Source: Basidiobolus meristosporus CBS 931.73 (Eukaryota > Basidiobolomycota > Basidiobolomycetes > Basidiobolales > Basidiobolaceae). Taken from it: a stretch of DNA of 64,000 bases. Position 1 is the first letter of the stretch; every line of letters starts with the position of its first letter. This document shows, piece after piece, positions 23,201 to 35,732 of this stretch. The position numbers were made by a program, and so were the translations under genes. The notes below the pieces were generated by a model, which saw only the letters and a list, made by a program, of their open reading frames with translations, ran no database searches and was not told the DNA's origin. Location: positions 21,120-85,119 of the forward strand of contig MCFE01000372.1 in the NCBI GenBank assembly GCA_002104905.1, in the 5' to 3' direction.

Positions 23201-26200
23201 GAGTAGCATTTCCAGTACCAAATTTCGGATGGATATATTCTTGGTGATTCTAACATCCATAGACTTGGCGTCATAGACCAGTTTCGGTATATTTGAGAAA
23301 ATCGATGTTTCCTCATGCTCACGATCGCCGGGTAAAGTGATGGTTGCACGACGAAGAAGAGTTGACGAAGTGAAGTTCCCCTTTTCTTTGGGTCGCTTCT
23401 TCGATACTATCAGAGGCATTTAGAATGGGCTTCATGAAATAGTGTGAAAGCGAGAAGACTCACCTTTCGGTAGGGTTGACACCAAGAATGTGCCGATCAA
23501 TCGAATGGTATCCACCGTGAAACTGATCTGCGCTAAAGCTGTCAGGATCTCAATCAACTCTGGTAGGAGCTCTTCAGCAAAAACATCGGTTTTCAATGCC
23601 ACCAGTAAGACCCTGATAATGTCTGATGAAATAAGGTTGAGTGATCTTGGGAGTGACATCTGAAGACAGTTCAAAGGTAACTACTTAGTTTTGTCAAGTG
23701 GCTAATATTATAGGTTCTCTTGCGGCTTTGGACCGCAAATTTGTAAAATTGGTCAATAATTGCATGCTGAACAGGAATGCTGGTCGAGCGCCAGATTTCC
23801 AGATCCAAGAATAGCTGCTGGTAAGCTTGGACATTTCCGATCACAGACTCGCTACAGAACAGCACAAAGCTTCAGTACTAGATTCAAGCACGCAAAGTGC
23901 GACTTACTTACCTAGGATCGAAGGGAGTCTCGCCGACTAGTATTAGCAGAAGATTGACCAGCTTGGGCGTCACCAGACTCTTCTTTTGCTTAAGAATACA
24001 GGCTAAGATTTCATATCCATGATTTTTTTCCATGTGTGAGGTGTGCCTCCAGTCGAACCGAATACTTTCTACCAATATTGCCACAGCTTTGTGTAGCCCT
24101 TCTGCAGTCTGAGGTAGAAGAGTTCTCTTATGAATAAAGGCCAACAGTTAGACATGATTATGCAATATATTACCTGTGCTTTCTCAACGATCTTGAGAAG
24201 CAATGTAGGTCCGCCCACCCGGAAGATGCTAGTAGATAGGCTTGTGGATGAAACCGCGTATGCGTTGCCCCGAAGATATGCTAAGCCTTCCGGGGCGACC
24301 AAAGCACGGCTGATTTTCGGTACACCAGAATTGATGATCGCCCTGATTTTCTGGCTCGTTTGCACTCCCTCCATTGAATTGCTGTGAAAGCCGTACTGAG
24401 TCGATACGTATTCTTCGTGCAGGTTCTTGGCGGATAAAGCCAAGATAATTTTGTCTTCTGTCAGCTGTACTCCGCTAGCCGTTTTCAAATGGACGCCATC
24501 CATAATCAAATGGCCCTTTTCGAGACCATTATCACTTCCCTTGTTTATCATGTCTAGGTTGATACTGTCTATGATCTCGTAAGTCTGGTATTTTCCAAGG
24601 TCATCTTGGAAATTCGACGAGTATCTAGGGCCCAGATTGAAGGCGATGTTCACCCCATCAGCATCCAACACATCTTCAATTAAGTAAAATGCCCCAAGGT
24701 TCCAATAGGTCGATGGAGATCTGACTTTTGCGCTGCGACTAGAGTTAGCTTTCGAACCGATAAAGCCTTTCATGTTAGCGGCAGAGGTCGGCTGGCTTGG
24801 ATAGTTGGATCTATATTGATCGACTAATACACCATCAATGTACATTGACAACGTGCTGCCGATGATTGACAACCTGGGTTTCGAATGAGATACGGCTAAG
24901 TGGTACCACACACCATCCCGGAAAGAAAAGGACTCAAATCTGACAAACTGATTCGGAGCGGTCTCCACCACAAGGTTCCGGGAATGGCCTTCGATAAATA
25001 TATCGAGGTTGCTGCGCTCGTCCGAATCTGACAAAGAGAGCACATGCACATTGGTGGTTGCGTCGAATTTGAAAACCTGAACCCAGGTCATAAGTGTAAA
25101 TCCATTCATAGGTGGAAATAAACGATCTCCAAGATTCTCAAGGCTAATCGAGGAATGGATTGAATCGAAACAAATGCACGAGGGCGTGCGTCCATATTTC
25201 ACTCCATACAAGATCAGCTCCAGTATCTGCATGGCCAGGTCGCTTCCACCAGTAGCGTTTTTCTCTTCATCGGCTTTCTCGGGTACATTCCGGTTGAGGC
25301 TTCGTAAGAGGAACCTTGTTTCGGATGTAGACAAGCCAACCTCAATCAAAGACTTCGCCAGTGACATCAAAGTTTTGTTCCAAAGATTCCCAAGCTTCGA
25401 GGTTAGCGTGTAATGCGAGGCATCCAGGTTCAGATGCTTTTGGGATTCTGCCAAAATTGTCATCACCGTGGTAACCAAGCCCAATTCGTTCAGCAGCATT
25501 CGATTTTGCACGTTTTGTATGGTGGTGATGTAGATAGCAAACAAAGCTAGCAGGGCTACGCTGATTTCTATGGTTGGTAGAAAGTGCATGATGGAAAGGA
25601 TAAATGACCTGTTATGAATGGTCAAGTCTCCCAAGGACGCCCGGCTAAGCATTTGGTTCCACCGCTCGGTAATGTATGTGTCAATGTTAACGTTGGGATT
25701 TTCTATATCTCCGATGCAATCAGAAATGTCTGGCTCAAATATGTCAAAGAGAGATGTATCTTCTACTGCAGCACCGAGTAAAATTCCCAATGCGCGATTG
25801 CAAGACCCCTTCTCCTTAAAAACTCCAGTGAGTTGAAGGCTGTCGTTTAAAGAGGAACGACCGATATGATTTTCAAAAAACCATCTATTGTAGGGATGGT
25901 CGGACATCGCTGCTATAAACACTGAGAATACCGCTTGCATCAGAGCAATCACTTCACTACGCTGAATGCGGGGATTTCCCTGTTGTGATGGAGCAGCTTC
26001 AGAAATATGCTGTGTGTTCTCGCCCTCAATAGCGGGACAGAGATCGAGAGCGCCTTCAAGCCCAATCAGTAACGAAAGGAGTGAAATAAATCCGCCAAGG
26101 TTTCTAAATGCATCCTTCAGTAAAAGAGAGTTATTAAGAAGCTTTTCCAAGGTTTTCAGGATGTCTTTCTTCATCCGCAAATGGAATCTTGGTGCCGACT

Positions 26201-28961
26201 GAAGGGCCTCCATTAGATTGGAAAACTCTGTGGACTTGGAGCTCTCGCTACTAGATGGCGCGGAATTATGAGGAGTCGTCTCCGCATTGGATTGATGTTC
26301 AATAAGGAGCTGGATGAGCTTCAGCGCATACCACCGTGTTTCATCGTGCTTTAGAAAATCATCCAACGACCCCTTGAAGCTGAATAGAGATTTCAGTACG
26401 TGCTTATTGATAGAAAATAATGTAAAATGCAAGTCACTAACGTTTTCCTAAATAACGCAATATTCAGGTCATGATCCTGAATCATCAAACATAAGCAACT
26501 CATCACCAAATTGTAGGAGCCCATTAGAGTGTTCTTCTGACGCTTTTCAGATGGAGATAAGCTGCTCGTGGAATCTAGGTCATCCTCGGAGTTCGATTCA
26601 GGGCTGGTCAACAAACATCCATATTTTTGCAACAGATTACAAAGCATGCTTAGTAACCCTACTTCACGGAAAACATCTTTGAATTTTCCCTCAGATGTCA
26701 GTAATCCGGTAATGGTCTCGCATACCAAAAGAGTCGTGGGCAGCGAGATCTCGTCTTTGATATTATGTTTTAGCAGACGCAACATAGGCAGCATGAATTG
26801 AAGCTGGTTACCTTGAATTTGAAGACACAGCAAGGCGAGCTCTTTGAAAGGCACATAGTTTAAGGTTTTGACCACGTAGAATAGTAAATCTATCACGTAT
26901 TTCTACCATTGGGAATAGCGTTAGCATAGTTCAACCGCGTGAATGTCGGCAAAAGACAAAACCTGAATCTCGAACTCAAATGCGTTTAGATTTTCCAGCA
27001 TCGTGAGGAGTGGGCTCAGCTTGTCAACGAGGAAGTAGTTGGATGGATTCAATTTGATTGCTGAAGATAGTGCGTTTAACACATTCTTGCGGCATTCCGT
27101 AGAGGTGGACGGTGATCCCTCCAGCTGCTTCAACAATACTTTCGATAGTGTACCTGGCACCTCAATGGGGAACATAAAGACCGCCAAAAGTATTTCAAAA
27201 GCTTTAAGATTCCGGACTAGCAATTCTTTAAAATAAAGCCTATGATGAGCGTCTGTATGTTTATAAGATCCTTATTATGCTGTAAAGAGGTTACCATTTT
27301 CAAAGCCAGTTAACTTGGGTAAGCGAAAATCTATGGAGCAATTGCATTTGGTTAGACTTGAGCAAATGCGACATATGCTGCTGCCAAACTTCACCAATAC
27401 CTGAATGTTGATACGGAGTAATGTTTTGTAGCGACAATTTAACATCATCGGAGCCAATGAATATTAATTCTTGAGCAAATGACACAACCGCAGACTAGAA
27501 CATCATTGTTAATTGATCTGTCTAATAAAATCGACCAGCTATAGTTCAGATACCGTAAACTCCACACTGTTGTGTGTAGTATTCAGCAAGGATAAAGCTA
27601 TAGCTTCATATCCACCATACATCTCAAAGTCATCCAACAAGATGGTGGATACTTTTGCGGATTCCTGGCGATGATAGTGTGAGTAACGTTCAGCAAGATT
27701 TATCGACCATGCTCACGAACCTTTAGAATTTCATTGATTGTTTGGAAAATCAAAGCAATCGATTGCTTATCTTCGTTGTCTTGCAAACCAAAAGTCAAGA
27801 CACCTCGAAGCCCTTTTACAAGCGAGGCCAATAACTCTTGTTGGTGAAAGCTATATACGTTGTCGAAATGATGAAAGAAGTACGGCTGCTGAACAAACAC
27901 AATCAATAGCTTCGACGCACTGGAAGAACAAATGGTTAGCAGGCCGATGCATTTAGAGTCATTAAGAATGCGCACCTGTTTTTCACGCTCAACTGAGATT
28001 TGAAAATGGATTGGTCAGTGTGATTGGAGACTAGCGTCTCCACCAAAAACCTCAACGAATTCGTTTCGAAACATGAATTGGCAATCTTCGGATTACGAAT
28101 AAGCGACTCCAGAATATCAGTTACTAAACTTATGCTGCTGTTATCCAAAGTAGATATCGTCTTAAGTAGCAACGGGAATATTCCAGATTGATGAATTTTG
28201 TCATAAACAAACTCCTAGTATAAAGAGACATGATTTAGCACACGGTATTACATAGAATACAGAGGACAAGCTGTTTACCGGGCCCGTGCAGAGTACTCTG
28301 AGAGTTTTTACTAGTTGGCTAATGTAGCTTCCAGGATCGTTGAGGTCTACGATATTTTGAAAATGCCAGGTTAGAAGGCAGTTCGGTGACACTAAACCTC
28401 ACGTTCCGACCTTGGCTTTCATTGCATTCAAGTATCTCGAATATTGCGGCAGTTACCAGGTGCGTAAAATCACTGAAATCACTTATACTGTTTGCAAAGC
28501 GTCAGTACTCCGTTTCCTAAACGCTCTAAACGCGTGCATCAAACCTATAAGCAAAATTGACTCGTCGAATATCTTGTGGGTATTGTTCCTGAAAAGATCT
28601 CAGCAGATCAATGGTAAACTCTTTCTTTTGCTTTGCGAAGATAAGCAAGCTGGTTACCCCCTTGTTGGATACATCTCGATCAGAAAGGCTCACTTACGTT
28701 TTTATTTTCAGCTGTCTGGCAACGATATAACTTCGCCTTTAACTTTAGATTGAACCCTCTTTGGATAGAGGTGATGTATTAATTCCCAAGGTTTTGTAAT
28801 ATGGAAATTCCCGATAGGAAGATGCTTCAGTGAAACAGTAATGGTATATCACTTTACCTGCTAGGCTCCGAGGAGGTGCTGTTTACACTTTCTGTAGGAG
28901 TGTTTGAAGAAGAATGATCTTGATTTGTTACACGTCCAACGAGCTTTGAGACCCAGCTCAT
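17217..28961 (-). CDS. Giant BEACH-WD40-FYVE protein (WDFY3/Alfy-like architecture), 20 or more exons
   Basis: The start ATG is at 28961 (MSWVSKLVGRVT) and the stop at 17217-17219. I estimate about 3,200-3,400 residues. The N-terminal half (28.9-20.6 kb) is armadillo-like helical sequence with an inserted ConA-like lectin domain (about 25.1-24.6 kb, 'MNGFTLMTWVQVF', 'FRDGVWYHLAVSHS'). Then come PH-BEACH (20.6-20.1 kb), the BEACH domain (20.08-19.2 kb, 'EISNFQYLMHLNTLAGRSYND', 'YPIFPWILADYTSEELDL', '[23 protein letters not shown]'), WD40 repeats (19.05-17.6 kb) and a C-terminal FYVE-type zinc finger (FCLNCRMKFSVL...CKQCGGIFCSSC...FCSKC). Resolved 3' exons: 23406-22591, 22515-19111, 19050-18983, 18921-18835, 18767-18675, 18617-18480, 18415-18338, 18274-18251, 18185-18066, 18002-17937, 17880-17850, 17782-17683, 17603-17470, 17405-17376, 17317-17217. 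Borders upstream of 23.4 kb are partly resolved (26379-24174 and 24108-23912 fit). Relatives act in membrane trafficking and selective autophagy. Confidence 0.9.
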
Positions 28962-29354
28962 TTTGAGATTGGCACCGGATAGTACTCTTTTAGGCTATGT
29001 ATTAGAGCACCAAACCTTTGCGAATATACTGGATATTGCAGCTATCTACCTATTGTGTACAAATGGCGCAAAGTACGGTTTGAAAATAACTTTCGGAAGC
29101 CTTGAATCTAGAGCCTTTTCAAGCTATTGTCAAAAGAAATGAAGTCACAATGTGACGAATGGTGCTTTTTCCAAAGTTGATAGTTCCACACTATAAACAA
29201 TCAGCTTACCCCTAAGTATCTCCGATCGCAATACATAAACAGGCTTGAGTAAAATTGCCTAGATTGCTTAAACAAACGTCATCAAAAGAAAATCTGGTGC
29301 CAAGAATAAAAATCAAGATTCAATGCTACAGGCCCAGTTTCCTAGTTCTCGTTA
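28962..29354. promoter_or_regulatory. Divergent promoter between BEACH and CINP-like genes
   Basis: Only 393 bp separate the two start codons (28961 on minus, 29355 on plus), so both promoters must lie here. No TATA box is obvious on either side. Confidence 0.6.
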
Positions 29355-30126
29355 ATGTCACATCCAGCAACTCGAAAGCTGATTCCAATACTTGAATCAT
29401 TTCAAAAATCTCGGAAAACTTGGGATGAATTAAACTTAGAAGGTCTTTCAACTGCGAACCAGCTGGTCAATACTAAGCTTCAGGAAAGGTTAGCGCAATT
29501 TGGCTGGGTATAGCACAGTAATCACGCTACTTACTCTAAATTTAGATACGTGGATGACAATGACACCTGGTTACCACGCTTAGATTCGTTCCCGGAGGTT
29601 CGTTGCTCTTATGAAAGTAAAATGTCCAACTTGGTGGCCCAAATGTCTGAAAAGCTCAATATAACCCTTTCAAAATTGGTAAACATTGGCACAAATACAG
29701 CAACAAAAATCGGCATTAATCGACACCATATTTATACTCAGATAACTCAGCATAGACGTATGAAAGGGGCGCTATCCCAATCCGAAAGTTTACTGAATGA
29801 TACTTATAACTTCTATGGACCTAAAGAAGCCTACGATACTTTGGCTTTTAGAACGTATACATTAGATGCCATAGGTATTACATATCTGTCCATTTCTCCG
29901 AGGCTCTCATAAACTAACTCAATCCATAGTTTCTTTAGTACGTAAAGCGGTTCTGCAGTATACTAAGGAAATCACGCAAAAGATCATGATTGTGTCTACT
30001 CTTGCCACCACCGATGACCGAGAGCTAGCTATGTCTTATTTATCAACCTGGCTTAATGAACCTCATCTCAAATCCGGGTTCCTGCAAGATATGGACGAGA
30101 TTCTAGAGATTGAGACAGGATTGTGA
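29355..30126 (+). CDS. CINP-like protein (CDK2-interacting protein family), 3 exons
   Basis: Exons 29355-29488, 29546-29874 and 29930-30126 join in phase to a 219-residue protein. It resembles the CINP family along its length as I remember it: an N-terminal 'KTWDELNLEGLSTANQLVN' (compare the W..LN..G...AN motif), a central coiled segment with a conserved YExKM, an aromatic 'YDTLAFRTYTLDAI' region, and a C-terminal 'LATTDDRELAMSYLSTWLNEPHL' (compare DLTLSYLSMWLHQPY). Human CINP is linked to DNA-damage checkpoint signalling and to a complex that acts in 60S ribosome maturation. Whether the fungal protein shares these roles is unknown. Introns are 57 and 55 nt. Confidence 0.65.
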
Positions 30127-30668
30127 AGGTATAACCATGATTCGAGGTTTTATTACATAGAATTATACACAGAAGGTTCGGCGACTGCTTCATGCAATTC
30201 TTGCAATGTATATTAGATGTTCAGCTATGCTATTTTTAATGATTATCGCATTCGTGAGCTAGAAAAGTCACAGCCGTACTACCGGCAAATAAAATAGCAG
30301 ATCATTGCTGTTGTCGCCTTTCGTTGTATTTTGTTGACTTGACGTTAAGATATCAAGCTGTATACCACATGATTGTTGCTATTTTTGTTTTTTACATTGT
30401 ATGCGTTCCGTGACTGCCAACTAGGCTTATACATTATCTCGGCTCTGGCAAGAGTATTGTTCGTATAGTCCACTTGGCTGCTCACAGGGAAATACTGGAG
30501 AGCATGTTTTATAATATATTGTATAATAAATTGATTCCAGTCTTATTACTAATCGGTTTCTTTTTTTTTGTGACCGTCGAACTGATAAAACTCCATTGGC
30601 TGAATGATGAAATCGTGCAATGAAATTCGGTGTATTGTTAGTTACCGAGTGTTAACAGTATTTACCCT
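30127..30668. other. Intergenic between CINP-like and RTP1-like genes
   Basis: An AT-rich 0.54 kb holding the 3' UTR of the first gene and the promoter of the second. A poly-T/poly-A tract lies near 30561-30570. No coding signal. Confidence 0.5.
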
Positions 30669-33600
30669 ATGAGTTCTGACGACAGCAATATCCAAGATAA
30701 AGGAAAGCTTTGGTCAGAAGCTGAGGAGAATCTAGCTTCTTTAATACAGGATGCATATGACCTGCTACAGAGATCGCAACCAGGTATAAAAACTTCTTTA
30801 TGTCAATCCTAATAATAAAACGATTCTCTTGACATTTTACGAATTTTGGGGTACTTATACACTTCCTATTTGCTCAGAAAAAAGTCAACCACCTGCTGAT
30901 CTTGCTCCTGACCAAGAGTCGAGTACTGAAAAACTTGATGTTGAAATCAACACCAACAACCTTGAGGAAATAGCACCAATCGCAGCAGACGCAGTTGAAG
31001 CAAAGAGCAATATAGAGATAGAGACTACTTTAGATAGTTTAAAAATAGAAGAACAACCTCAAGTTTATGATTTGAGCACTTTTGAGGGAAAGAGTTCATT
31101 CACGAAGGCCTGTCTTGAATTGTTGGTAAAGATTCAAAACGCCATTTCAGAATTCATCTTGAAGAAAGGTTTGGAGTTCTTATGGTATCGTTTGGATGTA
31201 TCACAACCCTAATTCAGCATGAATCTGTAGAAGACACAGCATCTTCTGAGGAGCCACCTGACGTTCTAGGTATTAGAGATCTCAAAGTTGTACACACTCT
31301 GCTTGAGGTTACCATTATATGGGGCATATATCCTTGTTTACAGGATGGTGTCGGAGTGTCTTTGTCCAAGCGCGTTCGCTCCGGATTTGTGCAATCAGGT
31401 GACTACGATATGTGATATTTTTGCACATATTCTGAACTAAACCATTCGAAGAGTTTTTTGAGAGAGAAGGACTATCCGGGTTCCAACTCAAAGAAAAAAA
31501 CGCAAGGCTGTTAGAAATAATACGGACCCTCTGTAATCTATCTAAAAGCTCGGGCATGTTACATTACACTACAGTTTCTTCCATTATCATGAATCGACAC
31601 TTGACCGACATGTATGCTGGATTGTTACAGTTAGCATATGGACCATTGACTCAAAAGAATGTGTCTCAGAGTGCGGACGCCACAGTAAGCATGGACCCGC
31701 AAACTCGTGCTAATAGTGGAACTGCCTTGCAAAGACCTGTAGATCTGTTAAATATGCTCAACTCCAATCCCGCGAAGAAACCGGATACACATATTCTCTC
31801 ACAAGCTGAACGAGAAGAGTGTGTCAATCAATTTGATGACTTGTTTCAACGGTAGATGTTCTTCAAACATTTTTCCGGTACAGATGACTGAAGGTTCAAT
31901 CGAATTTTAGAGCCGACGCATTCAAGAGTCTTGAATCCTTAACATTACTCTTGGGTTCACCTCTTTACCCGTCACCACGTTGGCTATCCAATGTCTGTGG
32001 GCGGTATCTAACCCAAATTCTGCTCAAACCGGATGGGGTTAAGGTAGTCATGAGTTTTATGCTTGACGAAGTGGAGGAAGGTAAATATCTATAATTTCTT
32101 GAATACCAACGGAGTACATGATATTTACACCCTGAAAGTGTCTCTTCCTCAGCTAGAGAGAGTTGCAAAACTTATTCTTTCGGTGCCCCATCAAATCTCA
32201 TCACTTCAGGTAACCATTATTCATTCCCAAGGAATCGCGTGATCTTTATTTAAATCCATGCCTGCAATCGCTAGGAGTACTATAAGATCATAATCCCACA
32301 GTTGCTGTCTTTGATTCAATACAAATTTGCTGATGTGCATTCGAAAGCACCAGAATCCAAGGAGAGAAATGTTAATGAATCGAGCAATATTAGCCGTGCG
32401 GCTTCATTCACTCTTTCGCAAATGATACGGAAGCAACCCAAGCTAGTTTACCGCCTCTTTGTCGGCGATTTGATGAAGCCAATTACCAATTGGTGGTCTA
32501 GCCAAACAGAAATAATGAGCGAAGCTGAAAAGAGCTTGGACAAGTTATTCGAAAATGACGAAGATGTAGTTTTATCTAGTGAAGATATCATTGAGCTCAC
32601 AATTGCAACTGTTCATCGATTACTGGTTGGCAACGAACCGTCACCCATTCTCTTCCACTGTATTTTGTCAGATGCTATCACTCCGCTCTATTATCTCTAC
32701 GAGTTTGCCCACACCAACAAGTCAACCATGAAAGACCAGATTCTCGAAATATTACAAGCATATTTTCGCATTATGGAGACCGATAAAGGGCTAGAAAAGC
32801 TAAAAAGTATTGTTTATCGAACAAGACTTGGGCTGAAAGTGATGACGGTGCACAAAGGATATACCTACTTCACATCGGGGCCTTCTAATGGAATCGTTCT
32901 CGCAAGAACGAAGTATGTCCAATCACATTCATATGCGGAATTACTTACTAATGGCCGTTCATTAACAGCAAACCCAAAGAAATGGACCTGAACACCGAGC
33001 TCTTTGTTGAGTTTCTTAATTCTATGAACAACACAGAGCTCAACGGAGACTTCTTCATTTGGGCATTGACTCAGTATTCCTCTGCTCATACTAACCCAAG
33101 TATGTCTAATCCTCGACAGTAAGTATTCTACAATTCCTGACTTGGGCGCTGCAAACTAGGTTTATCAAAATTTTGCTAGGACGTTGGTGATTCTACACTT
33201 AATCTTGATTATGACTGAATCCTTGGGCCATACAATTCTTAAAAAGAGTACCCAGATTATAGCATTTGCTAACAGCGTGTTGGAAAAGGAAGACGAACCG
33301 GAGATCAAGAATATGCAGCAGAACTCTAAACTTGAATTTTTGTCCAACATTGCTGAAGAACCGGAGGAAAACGAGCAAGACCAGAGCGAGATAGAGTATC
33401 TCGCATTGAGCTTGCTGGGCTCTGTCTTAACAGGTATTGCATTATGCACCGTTCATGTACTTCACAAGAAATATTAATGAGCATCCCATTGTTAAGACGA
33501 CAAAGAATTGTCGACGCAAGACCTATTATTGCTGGATCACACGCAGTCTCTCCTGGCAAGATTTTCGAATCACGCAAACTCTGAAATTCGAAATATAGCC

Positions 33601-34617
33601 AACAATTTGAAGCTAGTCATCGCCACTCGTGTTGCATTTAACCTGAACCAACAGACCACCGGTGAAGATAAACTGGCAGCCTCCAGAAAGCGGTACCAGC
33701 AAGCAATGGAGGCACTCCAAGACCAAATATTGCCAGTGAAGGCCTATGGGATCGGTATCTTGAAAGACATGGTTTTAAAGAAAGATCCCCTGATTGTCGG
33801 CCCGGAGCTAGATAGAGTGCTTGACATATTTGTCTCCATGGTCCAAAATGAAGATAGGTTAGTTGTTGGATTCTACCCAGAATGGTGCTACATAGCCGTA
33901 ACTGTTTTATGCCTGCTAGTTTCATCTATCTAAACGCCATCAAGGGCTTATCAGCTATGACAGATATACATGGTAAAAAGATCTTGACAAAACTACTTGA
34001 TATCTACGAAGATAAAGTGAACCAACCGATGGACAACCGCCTACGTGTGGGCGAGGCACTTCTGCAAACAGTTGAAAGGGCCGGAGAAGTGCTGGGAAAG
34101 TTTGGTAGGGTGTTTACTATAGGCTACGAGGCATATGAATCGTTACTAACACTGTACAGCCGATATCCTTTTGACATCCTTGCTTCGAGTTCTGCGCTCA
34201 CGCGAATCGCCGCACTTGCAAAACTCTGCATTAGCCATCATTGGGGTGATGTGCGAAACATGCCCATACGCCCTTTTACCATGGTTCCGGGAGATCATTG
34301 AGTGGATGGTGACCCTTCTCAAGCTCGAAAAAAGTGTCGAAGTACGGCGAGGTAGGCATGTGCAAAATGCGAACTTCAGACACCACATCACTCACGAAAT
34401 TAAAACCTTTATAGCGGCAGTGGTTTTGTTTGCGTCATTGTTCCGAGGGATGGGTGTCAATGCCATATACGACATTCCCAGTGATTTGCTTAAAGATATA
34501 CTCCACACGTTGAGATTCGTGGAAGCCACCGAGCAAGATGAATTGACAAAATACCACGCCAGGATCGGGCTCAGCGATTTAGATGCTATCATGAAGAATG
34601 AGATCTTCCGTTCATAA
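30669..34617 (+). CDS. RTP1/TANGO6-like RNA polymerase II assembly or import factor, many exons
   Basis: The start ATG at 30669 (MSSDDSNIQDKGKLW) is in exon 1 (30669-30783); exon 2 begins at 30878. Coding blocks follow at about 31.2-31.4, 31.44-31.85, 31.91-32.08, 32.3-32.95, 32.98-33.12, 33.2-33.43, 33.5-33.86, 33.9-34.1 and 34.16-34.6 kb. An intron at 34352-34414 interrupts 'EVRR|AAVVLFASLFRG'. The C-terminal half shows the RTP1 family pattern: 'FIYLNAIKGLSAMTDIHGKK', 'RLRVGEALLQTVERAGEVLGK', 'VLRSRESPHLQNSALAIIG' and a final 'ILHTLRFVEATEQDELTKYHAR'. It is an all-helical HEAT-like protein. Yeast Rtp1 binds RNA polymerase II subunits and is needed for its nuclear import; human TANGO6 is the relative. 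Internal exon borders, especially 31.1-31.2 kb, remain approximate. Confidence 0.8.
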
Positions 34618-35070
34618 ACTCGAATGGCCCCCGCCAAGGACCGACTATCTTGGATATGGTTTGCGCTTTTTTGTCGACTTAGTTTAGGCCACCATCTAGG
34701 CAAAACCAAATAAATGGAATAAATATTCTGGCCACGTAAGAGTTAAACTGAAAACGGCTTCGGATGTACATGTTATTTATTTACTAAGGAACGCAGAAGT
34801 GAGCCTCATTCATCTCATCTAATTGAGGGTGACCAATAAACTCTTCCAGACGAAGAGAATATTTACATAGCTAAGTGGGAGAATTGACATTTTTTGATGT
34901 TTGTGTGGTCACTGACCACGGAAGTAAACAGGGAAGCATAGTTGAATATTAGATTTGGCAAGTAGAGAAGCCATAGCTCATGATGGGCTATCAAAGTCGA
35001 AATTACAGAAACCCGCGACCAGGCTGGTGGAATAATAGACGCATGCATGGGTCGCATGCGACCGTGATCT
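34618..35070. other. Convergent 3' region between RTP1-like gene and small secreted protein gene
   Basis: About 450 bp between two convergent stop codons. Nothing coding is recognised; it should hold both 3' UTRs. Confidence 0.5.
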
Positions 35071-35370
35071 TCATGTGGATGGATCCTCGACCATAGCGAG
35101 GTAGGTGTTGTAGTCATTAATGTAGGTATGGTCGTAATCTTCATCATCCTCGGCGTCCATCAATTGATTAGTATACAAAGCATCGTCCTCGGCAAGTTGG
35201 AGAGCCGTAAGTGCATCAATCTCCTCGATTGACATAGGGATGACCCTATACGTTGGTTCATCCTGGACGGACAGAGAGTTAGAGCCTTGATGGGGCGAGG
35301 CACGTCCAACAGGTAGTCCGCAAGAAAATGACGAAACGGTTAAAATAGTAAACAGGATATACTTCAGCAT
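35071..35370 (-). CDS. Small acidic secreted protein, 99 residues
   Basis: A complete frame with a clear signal peptide (MLKYILFTILTVSSFSCG, cleavage expected near residue 17-19). The mature part is cysteine-free and strongly acidic, with a D/E-rich C-terminal third ('AEDDALYTNQLMDAEDDED') and many Tyr. A TATA box lies 71 nt upstream on the same strand (35441-35448). No family is recognised. The size, secretion signal and lack of homology resemble lineage-specific secreted proteins of fungi; a role in interaction with a host or prey is only a guess. Confidence 0.65.
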   Translation of the reverse strand: MLKYILFTILTVSSFSCGLPVGRASPHQGSNSLSVQDEPTYRVIPMSIEEIDALTALQLAEDDALYTNQLMDAEDDEDYDHTYINDYNTYLAMVEDPST

Positions 35371-35440
35371 ATTAGACGTGGTGTGGAAACAAATAGAAGA
35401 GGAATAGCCAGCTGCCTGGGTTTTCGGTCGAAGTGGGACG

Positions 35441-35448
35441 TTTATATA
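35441..35448 (-). promoter_or_regulatory. TATA box of the small acidic secreted protein gene
   Basis: TATATAAA on the minus strand, 71 nt upstream of the ATG at 35370. Confidence 0.6.
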
Positions 35449-35732
35449 CTCGAGGCAACATAGCCGTTACGAGAATATAGTCCGGAAATCGAAAACTTCT
35501 GTGAGACACCGGTGACACCCAATATTAACGAGTCCTAGGTGGGTGCGGACACAAATATTCTCTCATTAAAGTGGACTATCACCAAGTAGAAAGCATAACT
35601 CAGTTAGGCAATGCAGTTGCTTCAAGAAGTTCCACATCAATATTATGCTCGGAGTAATCTTCAGTAGCAATCTCATGTACAGCTTATTTTGATCCAGCAT
35701 AGACTTTCATTCGTTTAAGCTTGCCTAACAGA

